DNA of 64,000 nt from Pseudomonas sp. LB-090624 (GCF_003205205.1 NZ_QJRL01000010.1:1-64000); one strand, 5' to 3'. Shown: positions 44,858-54,632, counted from the stretch's first letter. The notes: generated by a model from the letters alone, not told the origin. Numbers and translations: made by a program.

Positions 44858-45829
44858 TCAAGGCTTGCTCAGTACCAGAAGCCAAGGCCCGTAGCTGTGC
44901 ACGTCACCGCCATGGGGACGAAGCACAGCCCGCAAGGCAGCCTCAGGCTTGCGCAGGTCATACACACCGGTAACGCGCTTGTCGCCCAGTGCATCATCGC
45001 GCAGCAACACCTTACCCGGCAGGTACCGCGCCAGCTCTTGCACCACTTCGGCGACACGCTGGTTATCGGCGATCAACTGCCCCTGGCGCCAAGCCGCCAC
45101 CTGCGATGGCACGATGGTGTTTACCTGTACGAGGCCATCGACATAACGCAGCCGTTCACCGGCCGTGAGCGCATCCGACAGCACATGCCCATCGACGGCA
45201 TCCTCGACCCTCACCGAGCCATGCTGCACAGCCACGCCCGCCCTGCCCGGCCGTAGCGCGACGTTGAAGGCAGTGCCGGTCACCGTCACCTTTATCGCAT
45301 CGGCGCGAACGTGGAATGGCTTGGCCTTGTCGGGCATTACCTCGAAGAACGCCTGGCCCGTCAGCAGCTTCACGTCGCGATGATCGCTGGAGTAATCCAC
45401 GGCAATAGCGGTGTCGCTGTCCAGCTGCACCACGCTGCCATCTGCCAACGTCACATCGCGGGTCTCACCTTCGGCGGTGCGGTAGTCGGCCTGCAGGCGC
45501 AGGCTCAGCGAAGGTGCTATGGCCACCATCAGGCAGGCCGCCACCGCTGCACCCAACCACCAGCGTCGGGCAGGCTTTTTCCTGAGCAGCTGTAGCACCC
45601 TGGCGGTCGCAGGTTGCCCGGGCCACTGCTCGGCGGTGGCAGACGCCAGCTGGCCGGTCAGGCGCCACACCCGCTCGGCCTTGCCGTAGGCCTGGGCATT
45701 GGCCACATCGCTGGCGCACCACTGCGCCAGCTCGGCACGCAGTTGCGCATCGTGCGGCGCCTGCTGGATGCGCAGGAGCCAGTCGAGGGCTTGGTCGCGG
45801 CGGCTGGATACGCGGTCTGCTGACGTCAT
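44858..45829 (-). CDS. FecR-type anti-sigma/sensor protein
   Basis: 323 aa from the ATG at 45829. N-terminal DUF4880 cytoplasmic domain (RDQALDWLLRIQQAPHDAQL..), one membrane helix at about 108-126 (WWLGAAVAACLMVAIAPSLS), and a periplasmic FecR domain (VTLADGSVVQLDSDTAIAV, LLTGQAFFEV) with a C-terminal region (YLPGKVLLRDDALGDKRVTG) that binds STN domains. It would hold the ECF sigma factor until the receptor signals. It lies 88 bases after the sigma gene. Confidence 0.9.
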   Translation of the reverse strand: MTSADRVSSRRDQALDWLLRIQQAPHDAQLRAELAQWCASDVANAQAYGKAERVWRLTGQLASATAEQWPGQPATARVLQLLRKKPARRWWLGAAVAACLMVAIAPSLSLRLQADYRTAEGETRDVTLADGSVVQLDSDTAIAVDYSSDHRDVKLLTGQAFFEVMPDKAKPFHVRADAIKVTVTGTAFNVALRPGRAGVAVQHGSVRVEDAVDGHVLSDALTAGERLRYVDGLVQVNTIVPSQVAAWRQGQLIADNQRVAEVVQELARYLPGKVLLRDDALGDKRVTGVYDLRKPEAALRAVLRPHGGDVHSYGPWLLVLSKP

Positions 45830-45917
45830 GTCCGGCAAGTCTCCAGGGGGCTCGGGGGCGCGAAGGGTCGCACAGAGTCGGCCCATTGAGCAAAGGACGC
45901 GCCAGCAGCAGGCATTT

Positions 45918-46433
45918 TCACAGGTCGTCCTCCAGCTGCGCCATGCAATGGCGCAAGGCATCGTGGACCAACTGGTGCACCAGGCTCACCGAGACGTTCA
46001 GGTGGGCCGCCACCTGCTGCAAGGTGAAGCCACCGAGGCGGTGCATTTCGAAGGCCAGGCGGGTGCGCTCAGGCAGCGCCTCGAGGGCACGGTTGATGGC
46101 GGCGAGCTCGTCCTGCTGGGTGATAGTCTGCTCGGGCGAGGCGGTGCTGGAAGGCAACTCGGCAAGCATCTCGTCGCCACCGGGCTGGGCCTTTTCGGTT
46201 GCCGTGCGGCGGGTTTGGTCCAGCGACAGGTTACGGACGATGCGATAGAGATAACTGGCCGGGTGGCGAATATCGGCATCGCTGTCCTGGCGGCTGAAGC
46301 GCAGCCAGGCTTCCTGTACCACGTCTTCGGCACGGGCGCGGCAACCCACGATTGGCGCGGAATAGTCGACCAATGCTGCCCGGTGGGCGAGGTAGAGCTG
46401 CAGTTTGTCGTCCGCCACGGGGTGGTAAGCCAA
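45918..46433 (-). CDS. FecI-type ECF sigma factor
   Basis: 171 aa. Region 2 (VGCRARAEDVVQEAWLRF, HPASYLYRIVRNLSLDQTRR) and region 4 (ALEALPERTRLAFEMHRLGG, LQQVAAHLNVSVSLVHQLV). The only in-frame start that keeps full region 2 is a TTG at 46433 with a weak ribosome site; a GTG at 46418 is an alternative. Iron-starvation sigma by family and by the Fur-box-like sequence just upstream. It should direct transcription of the receptor operon. Confidence 0.88.
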   Translation of the reverse strand: MAYHPVADDKLQLYLAHRAALVDYSAPIVGCRARAEDVVQEAWLRFSRQDSDADIRHPASYLYRIVRNLSLDQTRRTATEKAQPGGDEMLAELPSSTASPEQTITQQDELAAINRALEALPERTRLAFEMHRLGGFTLQQVAAHLNVSVSLVHQLVHDALRHCMAQLEDDL

Positions 46434-46460
46434 GCGATTTCGGGGGCGGCGATGTTACCT

Positions 46461-46482
46461 GTAGTCGAGAATCATTATCAAT
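46461..46482 (-). promoter_or_regulatory. Fur-box-like site upstream of the ECF sigma gene
   Basis: AATCATTATC (46470-46479) is a perfect half of the 19-base Fur consensus; the other half is degenerate. It lies about 30-45 bases before the sigma-factor start, where iron repression is expected for a FecI-type gene. Confidence 0.6.
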
Positions 46483-46510
46483 ATGTGATGTAGTGTTGCC
46501 TTCTTGGCCC

Positions 46511-46532
46511 AATCGCCGGCAAGCCGGCGATT
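46511..46532. terminator. Hairpin after gbdR
   Basis: AATCGCCGGC-A-AGCCGGCGATT type perfect stem followed by a second small hairpin GGCTGCAAAGCAGCC at 46534-46548, both just downstream of the gbdR stop. Confidence 0.6.
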
Positions 46533-46556
46533 AGGCTGCAAAGCAGCCCCGAAGCC

Positions 46557-47663
46557 TTAAAGCCTTACGCTGGCAAACGTCGACTCATTACGCGCCTGGC
46601 TCAGTGCAGCCATCGGCCCGCTGTGCGGCGACAGGGTCATGGCCTGTGGGATCGGCATCATTGCCACCTGCTGCGCAGTATTGGAGCCTACGCGCTCATC
46701 CCGCGGCGGAATGCCGAAGTACTCGCGGTAACACTTGGAGAAGTGCGGCGTGGAAACGAAGCCGCACACCGACGCCACCTCGATGATCGACATCGGCGTC
46801 TGCTTCAGCAGCTGCCGCGCGCGGATCAGGCGCAGCTTCAGGTAATAACGCGAAGGCGAGCAGTGCAGGTACTTCTGGAACAGGCGCTCGAGCTGGCGCC
46901 GCGAAACCGATACGTAGACCGCCAGTTCGTCCAGGTCGATCGGTTCCTCCAGATTGGCCTCCATCAGTGCGACGATTTCCTGCAACTTTGGCTGGTTGGT
47001 GCCAAGCATGTGCTTGAGCGGCACACGCTGGTGATCTTGCTCGTTACGAATACGCTCGTAGACGAACATTTCGGAGATCGCCGCCGACAACTCGCGGCCG
47101 TGGTCACGGCTGATCAGGTGCAGCATCATGTCCAGCGGCGCGGTGCCACCGGAGCTGGTGAAGCGGTTACGGTCGAGGGTGAACAGGCGGGTGCTCATGT
47201 TCACCCGTGGGTAGGCTTCCTGCATGGCTGCCAGGCATTCCCAGTGCACGCTGCAATCGAAGCCATCGAGCAGGCCTGCGCAGGCCAGGGCCCAGCTGCC
47301 GGTGCACACTGCACCCAGGCGGCGCGACTGGCGAGCCTGCGCCTGCAGCCAGGTGACATGTTCACGGGTAACGGTGCGCTGGATGCCGACGCCTCCGCAG
47401 ACGATCACCGTGTCGATTGGGGGGGCACTGTGCATGGCCGCATCCGGGGTGATCTGCAAACCATCGCTGGCCCACACTTGGCCACCATCGACAGTCAGCG
47501 TGTGCCAGCGGTAAAGCTCGCGGCCGGACAGCTGGTTGGCCATACGCAGCGGCTCGACGGCCGATGCCAGGGAAATGAGGGTGAAATTGTCCAGAAGAAG
47601 AAACCCGATGGACTGGGGTGCTGTGCGGTTCTGGGTTGGGGTCCCGGAGGTGTACGACGTCAT
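46557..47663 (-). CDS. gbdR: Glycine betaine/dimethylglycine-responsive activator
   Basis: 368 aa, GlxA-type AraC-family regulator: N-terminal DJ-1/GATase1-like sensor (IGFLLLDNFTLISLASAVEP at about 19-38, GAVCTGSWALACAGLLDG) and C-terminal AraC domain (LDELAVYVSVSRRQLERLF, SIIEVASVCGFVSTPHFSKC). In Pseudomonas GbdR activates gbc, dgc, sox, cbc and related genes when glycine betaine or dimethylglycine is present. Location between the catabolic genes and sdaB/cbcXWV fits. Start at 47663; the 495-base upstream gap (47664-48158) contains a REP pair near sdaB and no gene. Confidence 0.94.
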   Translation of the reverse strand: MTSYTSGTPTQNRTAPQSIGFLLLDNFTLISLASAVEPLRMANQLSGRELYRWHTLTVDGGQVWASDGLQITPDAAMHSAPPIDTVIVCGGVGIQRTVTREHVTWLQAQARQSRRLGAVCTGSWALACAGLLDGFDCSVHWECLAAMQEAYPRVNMSTRLFTLDRNRFTSSGGTAPLDMMLHLISRDHGRELSAAISEMFVYERIRNEQDHQRVPLKHMLGTNQPKLQEIVALMEANLEEPIDLDELAVYVSVSRRQLERLFQKYLHCSPSRYYLKLRLIRARQLLKQTPMSIIEVASVCGFVSTPHFSKCYREYFGIPPRDERVGSNTAQQVAMMPIPQAMTLSPHSGPMAALSQARNESTFASVRL

Positions 47664-48060
47664 CGCGATTTCTCCTCACACAAATGCAGGGTGTGCCTCA
47701 GGCGGGCACTGATTTCTTGTTATGACCCATCGGTCATTTTCCGAGGGCAGGTTTGCCAATCTCAACGCAAACGCCGTGCCTGAAATTGAACGGCTATCCA
47801 AAAAAACCTGAAAACGACACCTTCATCAGGCAAATCAGGGGCTTGGGCCGAGCTGGCGGATAGTCGTAAAACAGGCGTGCTAGGCGCCTTGCGTGTAACG
47901 GCTGAGCAATTTGGTGACATGCGCAGTGTAAGTTGCCCAGAAACGACACTCTTGAGTGTCACCGACAACGCCAACACTGATAACGACACCCGACGATCGG
48001 TAGGCGCCGCGCCGCACCATAAAGAGGCATTGGTGGCTGTCGGTGCACCTGCATCAACAT

Positions 48061-48150
48061 TCGAGGGCCTTTTCGCGGGCAAGCCCGCTCCTGCAGGTAC
48101 TGCACAGTTCCTGTGGGAGCGGGCTTGCCCGCGAAAAGGCCAGCAAACCT
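48061..48150. repeat. Inverted REP pair downstream of sdaB
   Basis: CCTTTTCGCGGGCAAGCCCG at about 48067 and GGGAGCGGGCTTGCCCGCGA at about 48115, facing each other across about 15 bases, right after the sdaB stop. Confidence 0.85.
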
Positions 48151-48158
48151 GGCAGAGA

Positions 48159-49535
48159 TCAGCACTCGATAGCGCTGACCGCCAAGCCACCGCGTGAGGT
48201 CTCTTTGTACTTGTCGTGCATGTCGGCGCCGGTATCCCGCATGGTGCGGATCACCTGGTCCAGGGAGATGAAGTGTTCGCCGTCACCGCGCAACGCCATC
48301 TGCACCGCGTTGATGGCTTTTACCGCTGCAATCGCGTTGCGTTCGATGCACGGCACCTGCACCAACCCGCCAACCGGGTCGCAGGTCAGGCCAAGGTTGT
48401 GCTCCAGGGCAATTTCCGCAGCGTTTTCCAGCTGCGGCGGGGTCGCCCCCAGCACTTGCGCAAGGCCAGCGGCGGCCATGGCACAGGCCGAACCCACCTC
48501 ACCCTGGCAGCCCACTTCAGCACCGGAAATGGACGCGTTCTTCTTGCACAGGATGCCGACCGCCGCAGCCCCCAGGAAGAAGTCGGTCACGCTTGACTCG
48601 TCCACGGCATCGCTGAAACGCATGTAGTAGTGCAGCACCGCCGGGATGATGCCCGCCGCGCCGTTGGTAGGCGCGGTCACCATACGTCCGCCAGCGGCGT
48701 TTTCTTCGTTGACCGCCAGCGCGAACAGGTTGACCCACTCCATGGCGCTCATGGTCGAGCCGATCACATTGGGCTTGCCGATCTCTTGCAGGCTGCGGTG
48801 CAGCTTAGCGGCGCGGCGGCGCACGTTCAGCCCGCCGGGCAATGTGCCCTCGTACTTCAGGCCATTGTTGACGCATTCCTGCATGGCTTCCCAAAGCTTG
48901 CGCAGGCCGGTATGAATCTCTGCCTCGCTGCGCCAGACCTTTTCGTTGGCCATCATCAATTGCGACACGCTGAGGTCGTTTTGCTTGCACAGCTGCAGCA
49001 GCTCGGCGGCGCTGTTGAAGTCATACGGCAGCACCGTCTGGTCAGCGTCCAGCACACCGCTGGCCGCCTGTGCAGCATCGACCACGAAGCCGCCACCCAC
49101 CGAGTAGTAGGTATCGCGGTGCAGCTCGCCCTGCTCGCCTTCGGCAATCAGGGTCATGGCGTTGGGGTGGTACGGCAGGTTCTCGTCCAGCAACCGCATG
49201 TCGCGGGCCCAGACGAACTCGATAGGCAGGCGCCCGTCCAGCTTCAGGGTATTGGTTTCGCGCAGGTCGGCGATGCGCGGCACGATCTGGGTCGGGTCGA
49301 TGGCGTCTGGCCAATCGCCCATCAAGCCCATGATGGTGGCGTTGTCGGTGCCGTGGCCGACACCGGTAGCCGACAGCGAGCCATACAGGCGCACCTCGAC
49401 CCGGGTTACCTGCTCCAGTTCGCCGCGCTCGCGCAGCCCCTGGACAAACAGGGCGCCAGCACGCATGGGGCCGACGGTGTGGGAGCTGGAAGGCCCGACA
49501 CCGATCTTGAACAGGTCGAACACGCTGATGGCCAT
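48159..49535 (-). CDS. sdaB: L-serine ammonia-lyase (iron-sulfur type)
   Basis: 458 aa from the ATG at 49535 ([20 protein letters not shown]), the conserved start of the single-chain [4Fe-4S] serine dehydratase; the open frame goes on to 49604. Beta domain first ([14 protein letters not shown]), catalytic alpha domain after ([17 protein letters not shown]), with cluster cysteines in [20 protein letters not shown] and VPCIERNA. It converts serine to pyruvate and ammonia, the last step of betaine use after GlyA. Divergent from cbcX across 462 bases. Confidence 0.93.
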   Translation of the reverse strand: MAISVFDLFKIGVGPSSSHTVGPMRAGALFVQGLRERGELEQVTRVEVRLYGSLSATGVGHGTDNATIMGLMGDWPDAIDPTQIVPRIADLRETNTLKLDGRLPIEFVWARDMRLLDENLPYHPNAMTLIAEGEQGELHRDTYYSVGGGFVVDAAQAASGVLDADQTVLPYDFNSAAELLQLCKQNDLSVSQLMMANEKVWRSEAEIHTGLRKLWEAMQECVNNGLKYEGTLPGGLNVRRRAAKLHRSLQEIGKPNVIGSTMSAMEWVNLFALAVNEENAAGGRMVTAPTNGAAGIIPAVLHYYMRFSDAVDESSVTDFFLGAAAVGILCKKNASISGAEVGCQGEVGSACAMAAAGLAQVLGATPPQLENAAEIALEHNLGLTCDPVGGLVQVPCIERNAIAAVKAINAVQMALRGDGEHFISLDQVIRTMRDTGADMHDKYKETSRGGLAVSAIEC

Positions 49536-49997
49536 TGTCGCATCACCTCTTGCTGGGCTTGTCAGTGCGCGCCATGCGCACGGCGGGGTAGCTGCTAGGC
49601 TCAAGCAGGGCCGCCTTCAATTGCCTGCATCATCGGGCTTTTACCGGCCCCCTCGCCGTCTGCAACCGACGCCATTTTGTCCAGCAGCGCCGCGCGATTT
49701 TGCCAAGCGAGCTACCCAGGGAGCGGGCCCTCCACGCCGTTTTCCAGCGGCCTGGTGACGCAAAAATGCGGACGAGGGGGTGGAAAAATCCATAAGCGAC
49801 ATCGCCCATACTGGATACGACCCGTTCCGTACTGGATACGACCCCACCAGTAGGCGATTGCCCGGCGCTGGAGGATTATCGAAAGCGACTCGTAAAGCAC
49901 GGCCACGCATCCTGCCCTCTGCAGGCCTGGTCGACCGGACCTTCAGAAAGCCCGGCGACCCACGCGAACCCGAAGAAAAAATCACAGGAGTCCATCC
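49536..49997. promoter_or_regulatory. sdaB-cbcX divergent regulatory region with a 21-base-period direct repeat
   Basis: TACTGGATACGACCC occurs at 49809-49823 and again at 49830-49844, exactly 21 bases apart (two helical turns), about 155-190 bases before cbcX. That spacing is typical of AraC-family half-sites on one DNA face, so it is a good candidate GbdR site. The rest of the 462 bases shows no gene; a palindrome TGCGCGCCATGCGCA lies near 49566. Confidence 0.55.
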
Positions 49998-50945
49998 ATG
50001 AAAGGTTCACCCTCGCTGTTGCTGGTTGCGTTACTGTCCGCGCCTTTGTTGGCCCAGGCAGCTGAACCCGAGCAATGCCAGACGGTTCGCTTCTCGGATG
50101 TCGGCTGGACCGACATCACCGTGACAACAGCGACCACCAGCGTTGTGCTTGAAGCACTGGGTTACAAAACCCACACCACCATGATCTCGGTACCGGTGAC
50201 CTACAAGTCGCTGGCCACCGGCAAGGACCTGGACGTGTTTCTCGGCAACTGGATGCCGACCATGGAGAACGACATCAAGCAGTACCGCGATGCCGGCACT
50301 GTCGAGACCGTGCGGGCCAACCTGGAAAACGCCAAGTACACCCTGGCCGTGCCCCAGGCGCTGTATGACAAGGGCCTGAAGGATTTCAGCGACATTGCCA
50401 AGTTCAAGAAAGAGCTCGGCAGCAAGATCTACGGCATCGAGCCAGGCAACGATGGCAACCGCACCATCCAGAGCATGATCGACAAGAACGCCTTCGGCCT
50501 GAAGGACGCCGGCTTCAAGATTGTCCAGTCCAGCGAGGCCGGCATGCTGTCGCAGGTCGACCGCGCGCAAAAGCGTGGTGAAGCACTGGTGTTCCTCGGC
50601 TGGGAACCACACCCGATGAACACCCGCTTCAAGATGCAGTACCTGACCGGCGGAGACGAGTTCTTCGGCCCCGACTTCGGCAAGGCGACCGTACTGACCA
50701 ACACCCGCAAGGGCTATGCGCAGGAGTGCAGCAACGTTGGCCAGCTCCTGAAAAACCTGTCGTTCGAGCTCAAGGATGAAAGCACCATGATGGGCTATGT
50801 CCTGGACGACAAGATGAAACCAGAGGCCGCCGCCAAGAAATGGCTCAAGGACAACCCAGGCAAGCTGGACGCCTGGCTGGCCGGCGTTACCACCGTGGAT
50901 GGCAAACCCGGCCTTGAGGCGGCCAAGGCCAAGCTCACGCAATAA
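49998..50945 (+). CDS. cbcX: Choline/betaine ABC transporter binding protein
   Basis: 315 aa. Signal peptide cleaved after LLAQA; OpuAC-type fold with aromatic motifs VGWTDITV, LGNWMPTM and LGWEPHPMN that form the quaternary-ammonium cage. GGAG eight bases before the ATG. First gene of cbcXWV, the choline/betaine uptake system, and homologous throughout to CaiX at 33277. The 84-base gap to cbcW holds no hairpin that I noticed. Confidence 0.92.
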   Translation: MKGSPSLLLVALLSAPLLAQAAEPEQCQTVRFSDVGWTDITVTTATTSVVLEALGYKTHTTMISVPVTYKSLATGKDLDVFLGNWMPTMENDIKQYRDAGTVETVRANLENAKYTLAVPQALYDKGLKDFSDIAKFKKELGSKIYGIEPGNDGNRTIQSMIDKNAFGLKDAGFKIVQSSEAGMLSQVDRAQKRGEALVFLGWEPHPMNTRFKMQYLTGGDEFFGPDFGKATVLTNTRKGYAQECSNVGQLLKNLSFELKDESTMMGYVLDDKMKPEAAAKKWLKDNPGKLDAWLAGVTTVDGKPGLEAAKAKLTQ

Positions 50946-51029
50946 CGAAATTCGTAATAGCGCTACCTCGGGGCAGGACCGTGCCTGCCCCGGGTTGATT
51001 TCAATCTATGCAGGTGGAAGCTCGCTATC

Positions 51030-51875
51030 ATGCTTATCGATCAGAAAATACCCCTGGGCCAGTACATCGCGTCGTTCGTCGAGTGGCTGACCCAGAACGG
51101 CGCGAATTACTTCGACGCCATCGCGCAAGGCCTGGAGTTCATGATCCATGGCGTCACCAGCGCCCTGACTTTCTTCAACCCGTTCGTGCTTATCGCCCTG
51201 TTCGCCGCCCTGGCGCATTTCATCCAGCGCAAGTGGGCCCTGACCGCATTCGTCGCCCTGTCGTTCCTGCTGATCCTCAACCTGGGTTACTGGCAGGAAA
51301 CCATGGAAACCCTGGCCCAGGTGACCTTCGCCACCGTGGTCTGCGTGGCCATCGGCGTGCCGTTGGGCATCGTCGCCGCGCACAAGCCGATGTTCTACAC
51401 CGCCATGCGCCCGGTACTCGACCTGATGCAGACGGTCCCCACTTTCGTCTACCTGATCCCCACCCTGACCTTGTTTGGCCTGGGTGTGGTACCGGGGCTG
51501 ATTTCCACCGTGGTATTCGCCATCGCCGCGCCGATCCGCCTTACCTACCTGGGTATCTGCGACGTGCCGCAAGAGCTGATGGACGCCGGCAAAGCGTTTG
51601 GCTGCTCGCGGCGCCAATTGCTGACCCGTATCGAACTGCCGCACGCGATGCCGAGCATCGCTGCTGGCGTAACCCAGTGCATCATGCTGTCGCTGTCGAT
51701 GGTGGTGATTGCCGCCCTGGTTGGCGCTGACGGCCTGGGCAAACCTGTGGTCAACGCACTGAACACCGCCGATATTTCCCTGGGCTTCGAAGCGGGCCTG
51801 GCGATCGTGCTGCTGGCGATCATGCTCGACCGTATCTGCAAGCAACCGGAGCTTCCGGCAAGGGGTGAAGCATGA
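51030..51875 (+). CDS. cbcW: Choline/betaine ABC transporter permease
   Basis: 281 aa with about six membrane helices (for example LIALFAALAHFIQ, ALTAFVALSFLLILNLGYW, VPTFVYLIPTLTLFGLG) and the binding-protein-dependent permease EAA-type loop (ELMDAGKAFGCSRRQLL then LPHAMPSI). Inner-membrane partner of CbcV. Overlaps cbcV by four bases (ATGA). Confidence 0.93.
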   Translation: MLIDQKIPLGQYIASFVEWLTQNGANYFDAIAQGLEFMIHGVTSALTFFNPFVLIALFAALAHFIQRKWALTAFVALSFLLILNLGYWQETMETLAQVTFATVVCVAIGVPLGIVAAHKPMFYTAMRPVLDLMQTVPTFVYLIPTLTLFGLGVVPGLISTVVFAIAAPIRLTYLGICDVPQELMDAGKAFGCSRRQLLTRIELPHAMPSIAAGVTQCIMLSLSMVVIAALVGADGLGKPVVNALNTADISLGFEAGLAIVLLAIMLDRICKQPELPARGEA

Positions 51876-53050
51876 GCATCATTCGTTTCGAAGACGTCGA
51901 CGTCATATTTTCCAACAAGCCGCGCGAGGCGCTGGCACTGCTGGACAAAGGCCAGACCCGCGAGCAGATCCTCAAGCAGACCGGCCTGGTGGTCGGCGTC
52001 GAGAAGGCCAACCTGGATATCCAGAAGGGCGAGATCTGCGTGCTGATGGGCCTGTCCGGCTCGGGCAAGTCGAGCCTGCTGCGCTGCATCAACGGCCTCA
52101 ACACCGTCAGCCGCGGCAAGTTGTTCGTCGAGCATGAAGGCAAGCACATCGACATTGCCCACTGCACCCCGGCAGAACTGAAGATGATGCGCACCAAGCG
52201 CATTGCCATGGTGTTCCAGAAGTTTGCCCTGATGCCCTGGCTGACGGTACGCGAGAACATCAGCTTTGGCCTGGAAATGCAGGGCCGCCCAGAAAAGGAA
52301 CGGCGCAAGCTGGTGGACGAGAAGCTTGAGCTGGTGGGCCTGACCCAGTGGCGCAACAAGAAGCCCGACGAACTGTCGGGGGGCATGCAGCAGCGCGTGG
52401 GCCTGGCTCGGGCGCTGGCGATGGATGCCGACATCCTGCTGATGGACGAACCGTTCTCGGCCCTCGACCCGCTGATCCGCCAGGGCTTGCAAGACGAGTT
52501 GCTGGGCCTGCAGGCCAAGCTGAGCAAGACCATCGTGTTCGTCAGCCACGACCTCGACGAGGCACTGAAGTTGGGTAGCCGCATCGCAATCATGAAAGAC
52601 GGGCGGATCATTCAGTACAGCAAGCCTGAAGAAATCGTGCTGAACCCGGCCGACGAGTATGTGCGCACCTTCGTCGCCCACACCAACCCGTTGAACGTGC
52701 TGTGCGGCCGCAGCCTGATGCGCAGCCTGGACAACTGCAAGCGGGTCAATGGCTCGGTGTGCCTGGACCCGGGTATCGATTCGTGGCTGGACCTGGGCGA
52801 AGGTGGCGCGCTCAAGCGTGCGCGCCAGGGGCAGAACGGGCTGGACATGCAGAACTGGGCACCGGGGCAGGATGTGGAGCTGCTGGAGCGCAGGCCGACC
52901 GTGGTGCACGCCGACATCGGCATGCGCGAGGCGCTGCAGATTCGTTATCAGACCGGCAACAAGCTGGTGCTGCAGGATAACGACAGGGTGGTGGGGATTC
53001 TTGGGGATACCGAGCTTTATCACGCGTTGCTCGGCAAGAACCACGGTTGA
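51872..53050 (+). CDS. cbcV: Choline/betaine ABC transporter ATPase
   Basis: 392 aa. Walker A GLSGSGKSS at about 63-71, Q-loop VFQKFALMPWLTV, signature LSGGMQQRVGLARAL, Walker B ILLMDEPFSALDPL. The C-terminus after about 280 carries a CBS-type regulatory segment (VHADIGMREALQI, DNDRVVGILGDTELYHALL), as in the ProV/OpuAA class that senses ionic strength. The long N-terminal extension before the Walker A (about 60 residues) is usual for the class. Confidence 0.93.
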   Translation: MSIIRFEDVDVIFSNKPREALALLDKGQTREQILKQTGLVVGVEKANLDIQKGEICVLMGLSGSGKSSLLRCINGLNTVSRGKLFVEHEGKHIDIAHCTPAELKMMRTKRIAMVFQKFALMPWLTVRENISFGLEMQGRPEKERRKLVDEKLELVGLTQWRNKKPDELSGGMQQRVGLARALAMDADILLMDEPFSALDPLIRQGLQDELLGLQAKLSKTIVFVSHDLDEALKLGSRIAIMKDGRIIQYSKPEEIVLNPADEYVRTFVAHTNPLNVLCGRSLMRSLDNCKRVNGSVCLDPGIDSWLDLGEGGALKRARQGQNGLDMQNWAPGQDVELLERRPTVVHADIGMREALQIRYQTGNKLVLQDNDRVVGILGDTELYHALLGKNHG

Positions 53051-53054
53051 GGCA

Positions 53055-53079
53055 ATTGGGGCCGCGTTGCGGCCCCAAT
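53055..53079. terminator. Bidirectional hairpin between cbcV and hisF
   Basis: ATTGGGGCCGC-GTT-GCGGCCCCAAT, a perfect 11-bp stem at the tail-to-tail junction. Confidence 0.8.
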
Positions 53080-53086
53080 CAATGGA

Positions 53087-53857
53087 TCAGCGAACGACGA
53101 TCCCGCGCGATGCCATGTAGGCCTTGGCCTCCGGCACCGTGTACTCGCCAAAGTGGAAGATACTGGCCGCCAGCACCGCGCTGGCATGCCCTTCCAGAAT
53201 GCCGTCAGCCAGGTGCTGCAGGTTACCGACACCCCCCGAGGCAATCACCGGAATCCCCAGCGCATCACTGATGGCGCGGGTAACGCCCAGGTCGAAGCCG
53301 TTCTTCATGCCGTCCTGGTCCATGCTGGTCAGCAGGATCTCACCAGCGCCCAGTCCTTCCATCTTTTTCGCCCACTCGACTGCATCCAGCCCGGTCGGCT
53401 TGCGCCCACCGTGGGTGAAGATTTCCCAGCGCGGTTCTTCACCAGGCCCCGACACCTTCTTGGCATCGATGGCGACGACGATGCACTGCGAGCCGAAACG
53501 GTCCGCCGCTTCGCCGACAAACTCCGGGTTGAACACCGCAGCCGTGTTGATCGACACCTTGTCGGCACCGGCATTGAGCAGGTTGCGAATATCCTGCACG
53601 GTGCGCACGCCACCGCCCACGGTCAGTGGGATGAACACCTGGCTGGCCATGCGCTCGACGGTATGCAGGGTGGTGTCGCGGCCATCGACGCTGGCGGTGA
53701 TGTCGAGGAAGGTGATTTCGTCGGCACCCTGCTCGTTGTAGCGACGAGCGATTTCCACCGGGTCGCCGGCATCACGGATGTTCTCGAACTTGACGCCCTT
53801 GACCACCCGGCCGTTGTCCACGTCCAGGCAAGGGATGATGCGCTTGGCCAGTGCCAT
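53087..53857 (-). CDS. hisF: Imidazole glycerol phosphate synthase cyclase subunit
   Basis: 256 aa TIM barrel. Catalytic aspartates in [14 protein letters not shown] (Asp11) and LLTSMDQDG (Asp130 region), phosphate sites VGGGVRTV and [10 protein letters not shown]. With HisH it makes imidazole glycerol phosphate and AICAR. Last gene of the his run, ten bases after hisA. Confidence 0.97.
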   Translation of the reverse strand: MALAKRIIPCLDVDNGRVVKGVKFENIRDAGDPVEIARRYNEQGADEITFLDITASVDGRDTTLHTVERMASQVFIPLTVGGGVRTVQDIRNLLNAGADKVSINTAAVFNPEFVGEAADRFGSQCIVVAIDAKKVSGPGEEPRWEIFTHGGRKPTGLDAVEWAKKMEGLGAGEILLTSMDQDGMKNGFDLGVTRAISDALGIPVIASGGVGNLQHLADGILEGHASAVLAASIFHFGEYTVPEAKAYMASRGIVVR

Positions 53858-53867
53858 GGTTCAGTCC

Positions 53868-54605
53868 TCAGCCTTGGTAGTTGTCGCAGAAGGCCTGGGC
53901 CTCGGCGACATCCAGGGTGCCTTCGTAGATGGCACGGCCGGTGATGGCGCCGACAATGCCCGGGGCCTTGGCGTCCAGCAGGGCCTTGATGTCGCCCAGG
54001 TTGTGGATGCCACCCGAGGCGATCACCGGAATGCGCGTGGCTTCGGCCAGTGCCTTGGTGAACGGTACGTTGCAGCCCTGCATCATGCCGTCCTTGGCGA
54101 TGTCGGTATAGACGATCGCCGAGACGCCATCGGCCTCGAAACGCTTGGCCAGGTCGATGACCTGCACCGAGCTGACTTCGGCCCAGCCGTCGGTGGCGAC
54201 GAAGCCGTCCTTGGCGTCCAGGCCAACGATGACCTTGCCCGGGAAGGCCTTGCACGCCTCGGCGACGAACTCTGGCTGCTTGACTGCCTTGGTGCCAATG
54301 ATCACGTAGCTGACGCCGGCCTTGACGTAGTGTTCGATGGTTTCCAGCGAGCGGATACCACCGCCGATCTGGATCGGCAGGGTCGGGTAACGCTTGGCGA
54401 TGGCGGTAACCACCTCACCATTGACCGGCTGGCCTTCGAAGGCGCCGTTGAGGTCGACCAGGTGCAGGCGGCGGCAGCCACCCTCGACCCACTTGGCGGC
54501 CATGCTCACCGGGTCGTCGGAAAATACCGTGGAGTCTTCCATGCGGCCCTGGCGCAGGCGCACGCAGGCACCGTCCTTCAGATCGATAGCGGGGATAATC
54601 AGCAT
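53868..54605 (-). CDS. hisA: ProFAR isomerase
   Basis: 245 aa TIM barrel, starting [20 protein letters not shown] with the catalytic Asp8, the second aspartate in [12 protein letters not shown] (about 130), and phosphate-binding repeats IGGGIRSLE and [10 protein letters not shown]. Isomerises ProFAR to PRFAR in histidine synthesis. Same strand and spacing as hisF. Confidence 0.97.
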   Translation of the reverse strand: MLIIPAIDLKDGACVRLRQGRMEDSTVFSDDPVSMAAKWVEGGCRRLHLVDLNGAFEGQPVNGEVVTAIAKRYPTLPIQIGGGIRSLETIEHYVKAGVSYVIIGTKAVKQPEFVAEACKAFPGKVIVGLDAKDGFVATDGWAEVSSVQVIDLAKRFEADGVSAIVYTDIAKDGMMQGCNVPFTKALAEATRIPVIASGGIHNLGDIKALLDAKAPGIVGAITGRAIYEGTLDVAEAQAFCDNYQG

Positions 54606-54632
54606 CTTGGGAACCTGTCTGTTCTTGGGGGT

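Noticed and set aside
12900..48150. CRISPR array suggested by repeated CGCGGGC...GCCCGC units
   Set aside because: The repeats are dispersed inverted REP pairs in separate intergenic gaps, without regular spacers or cas genes.
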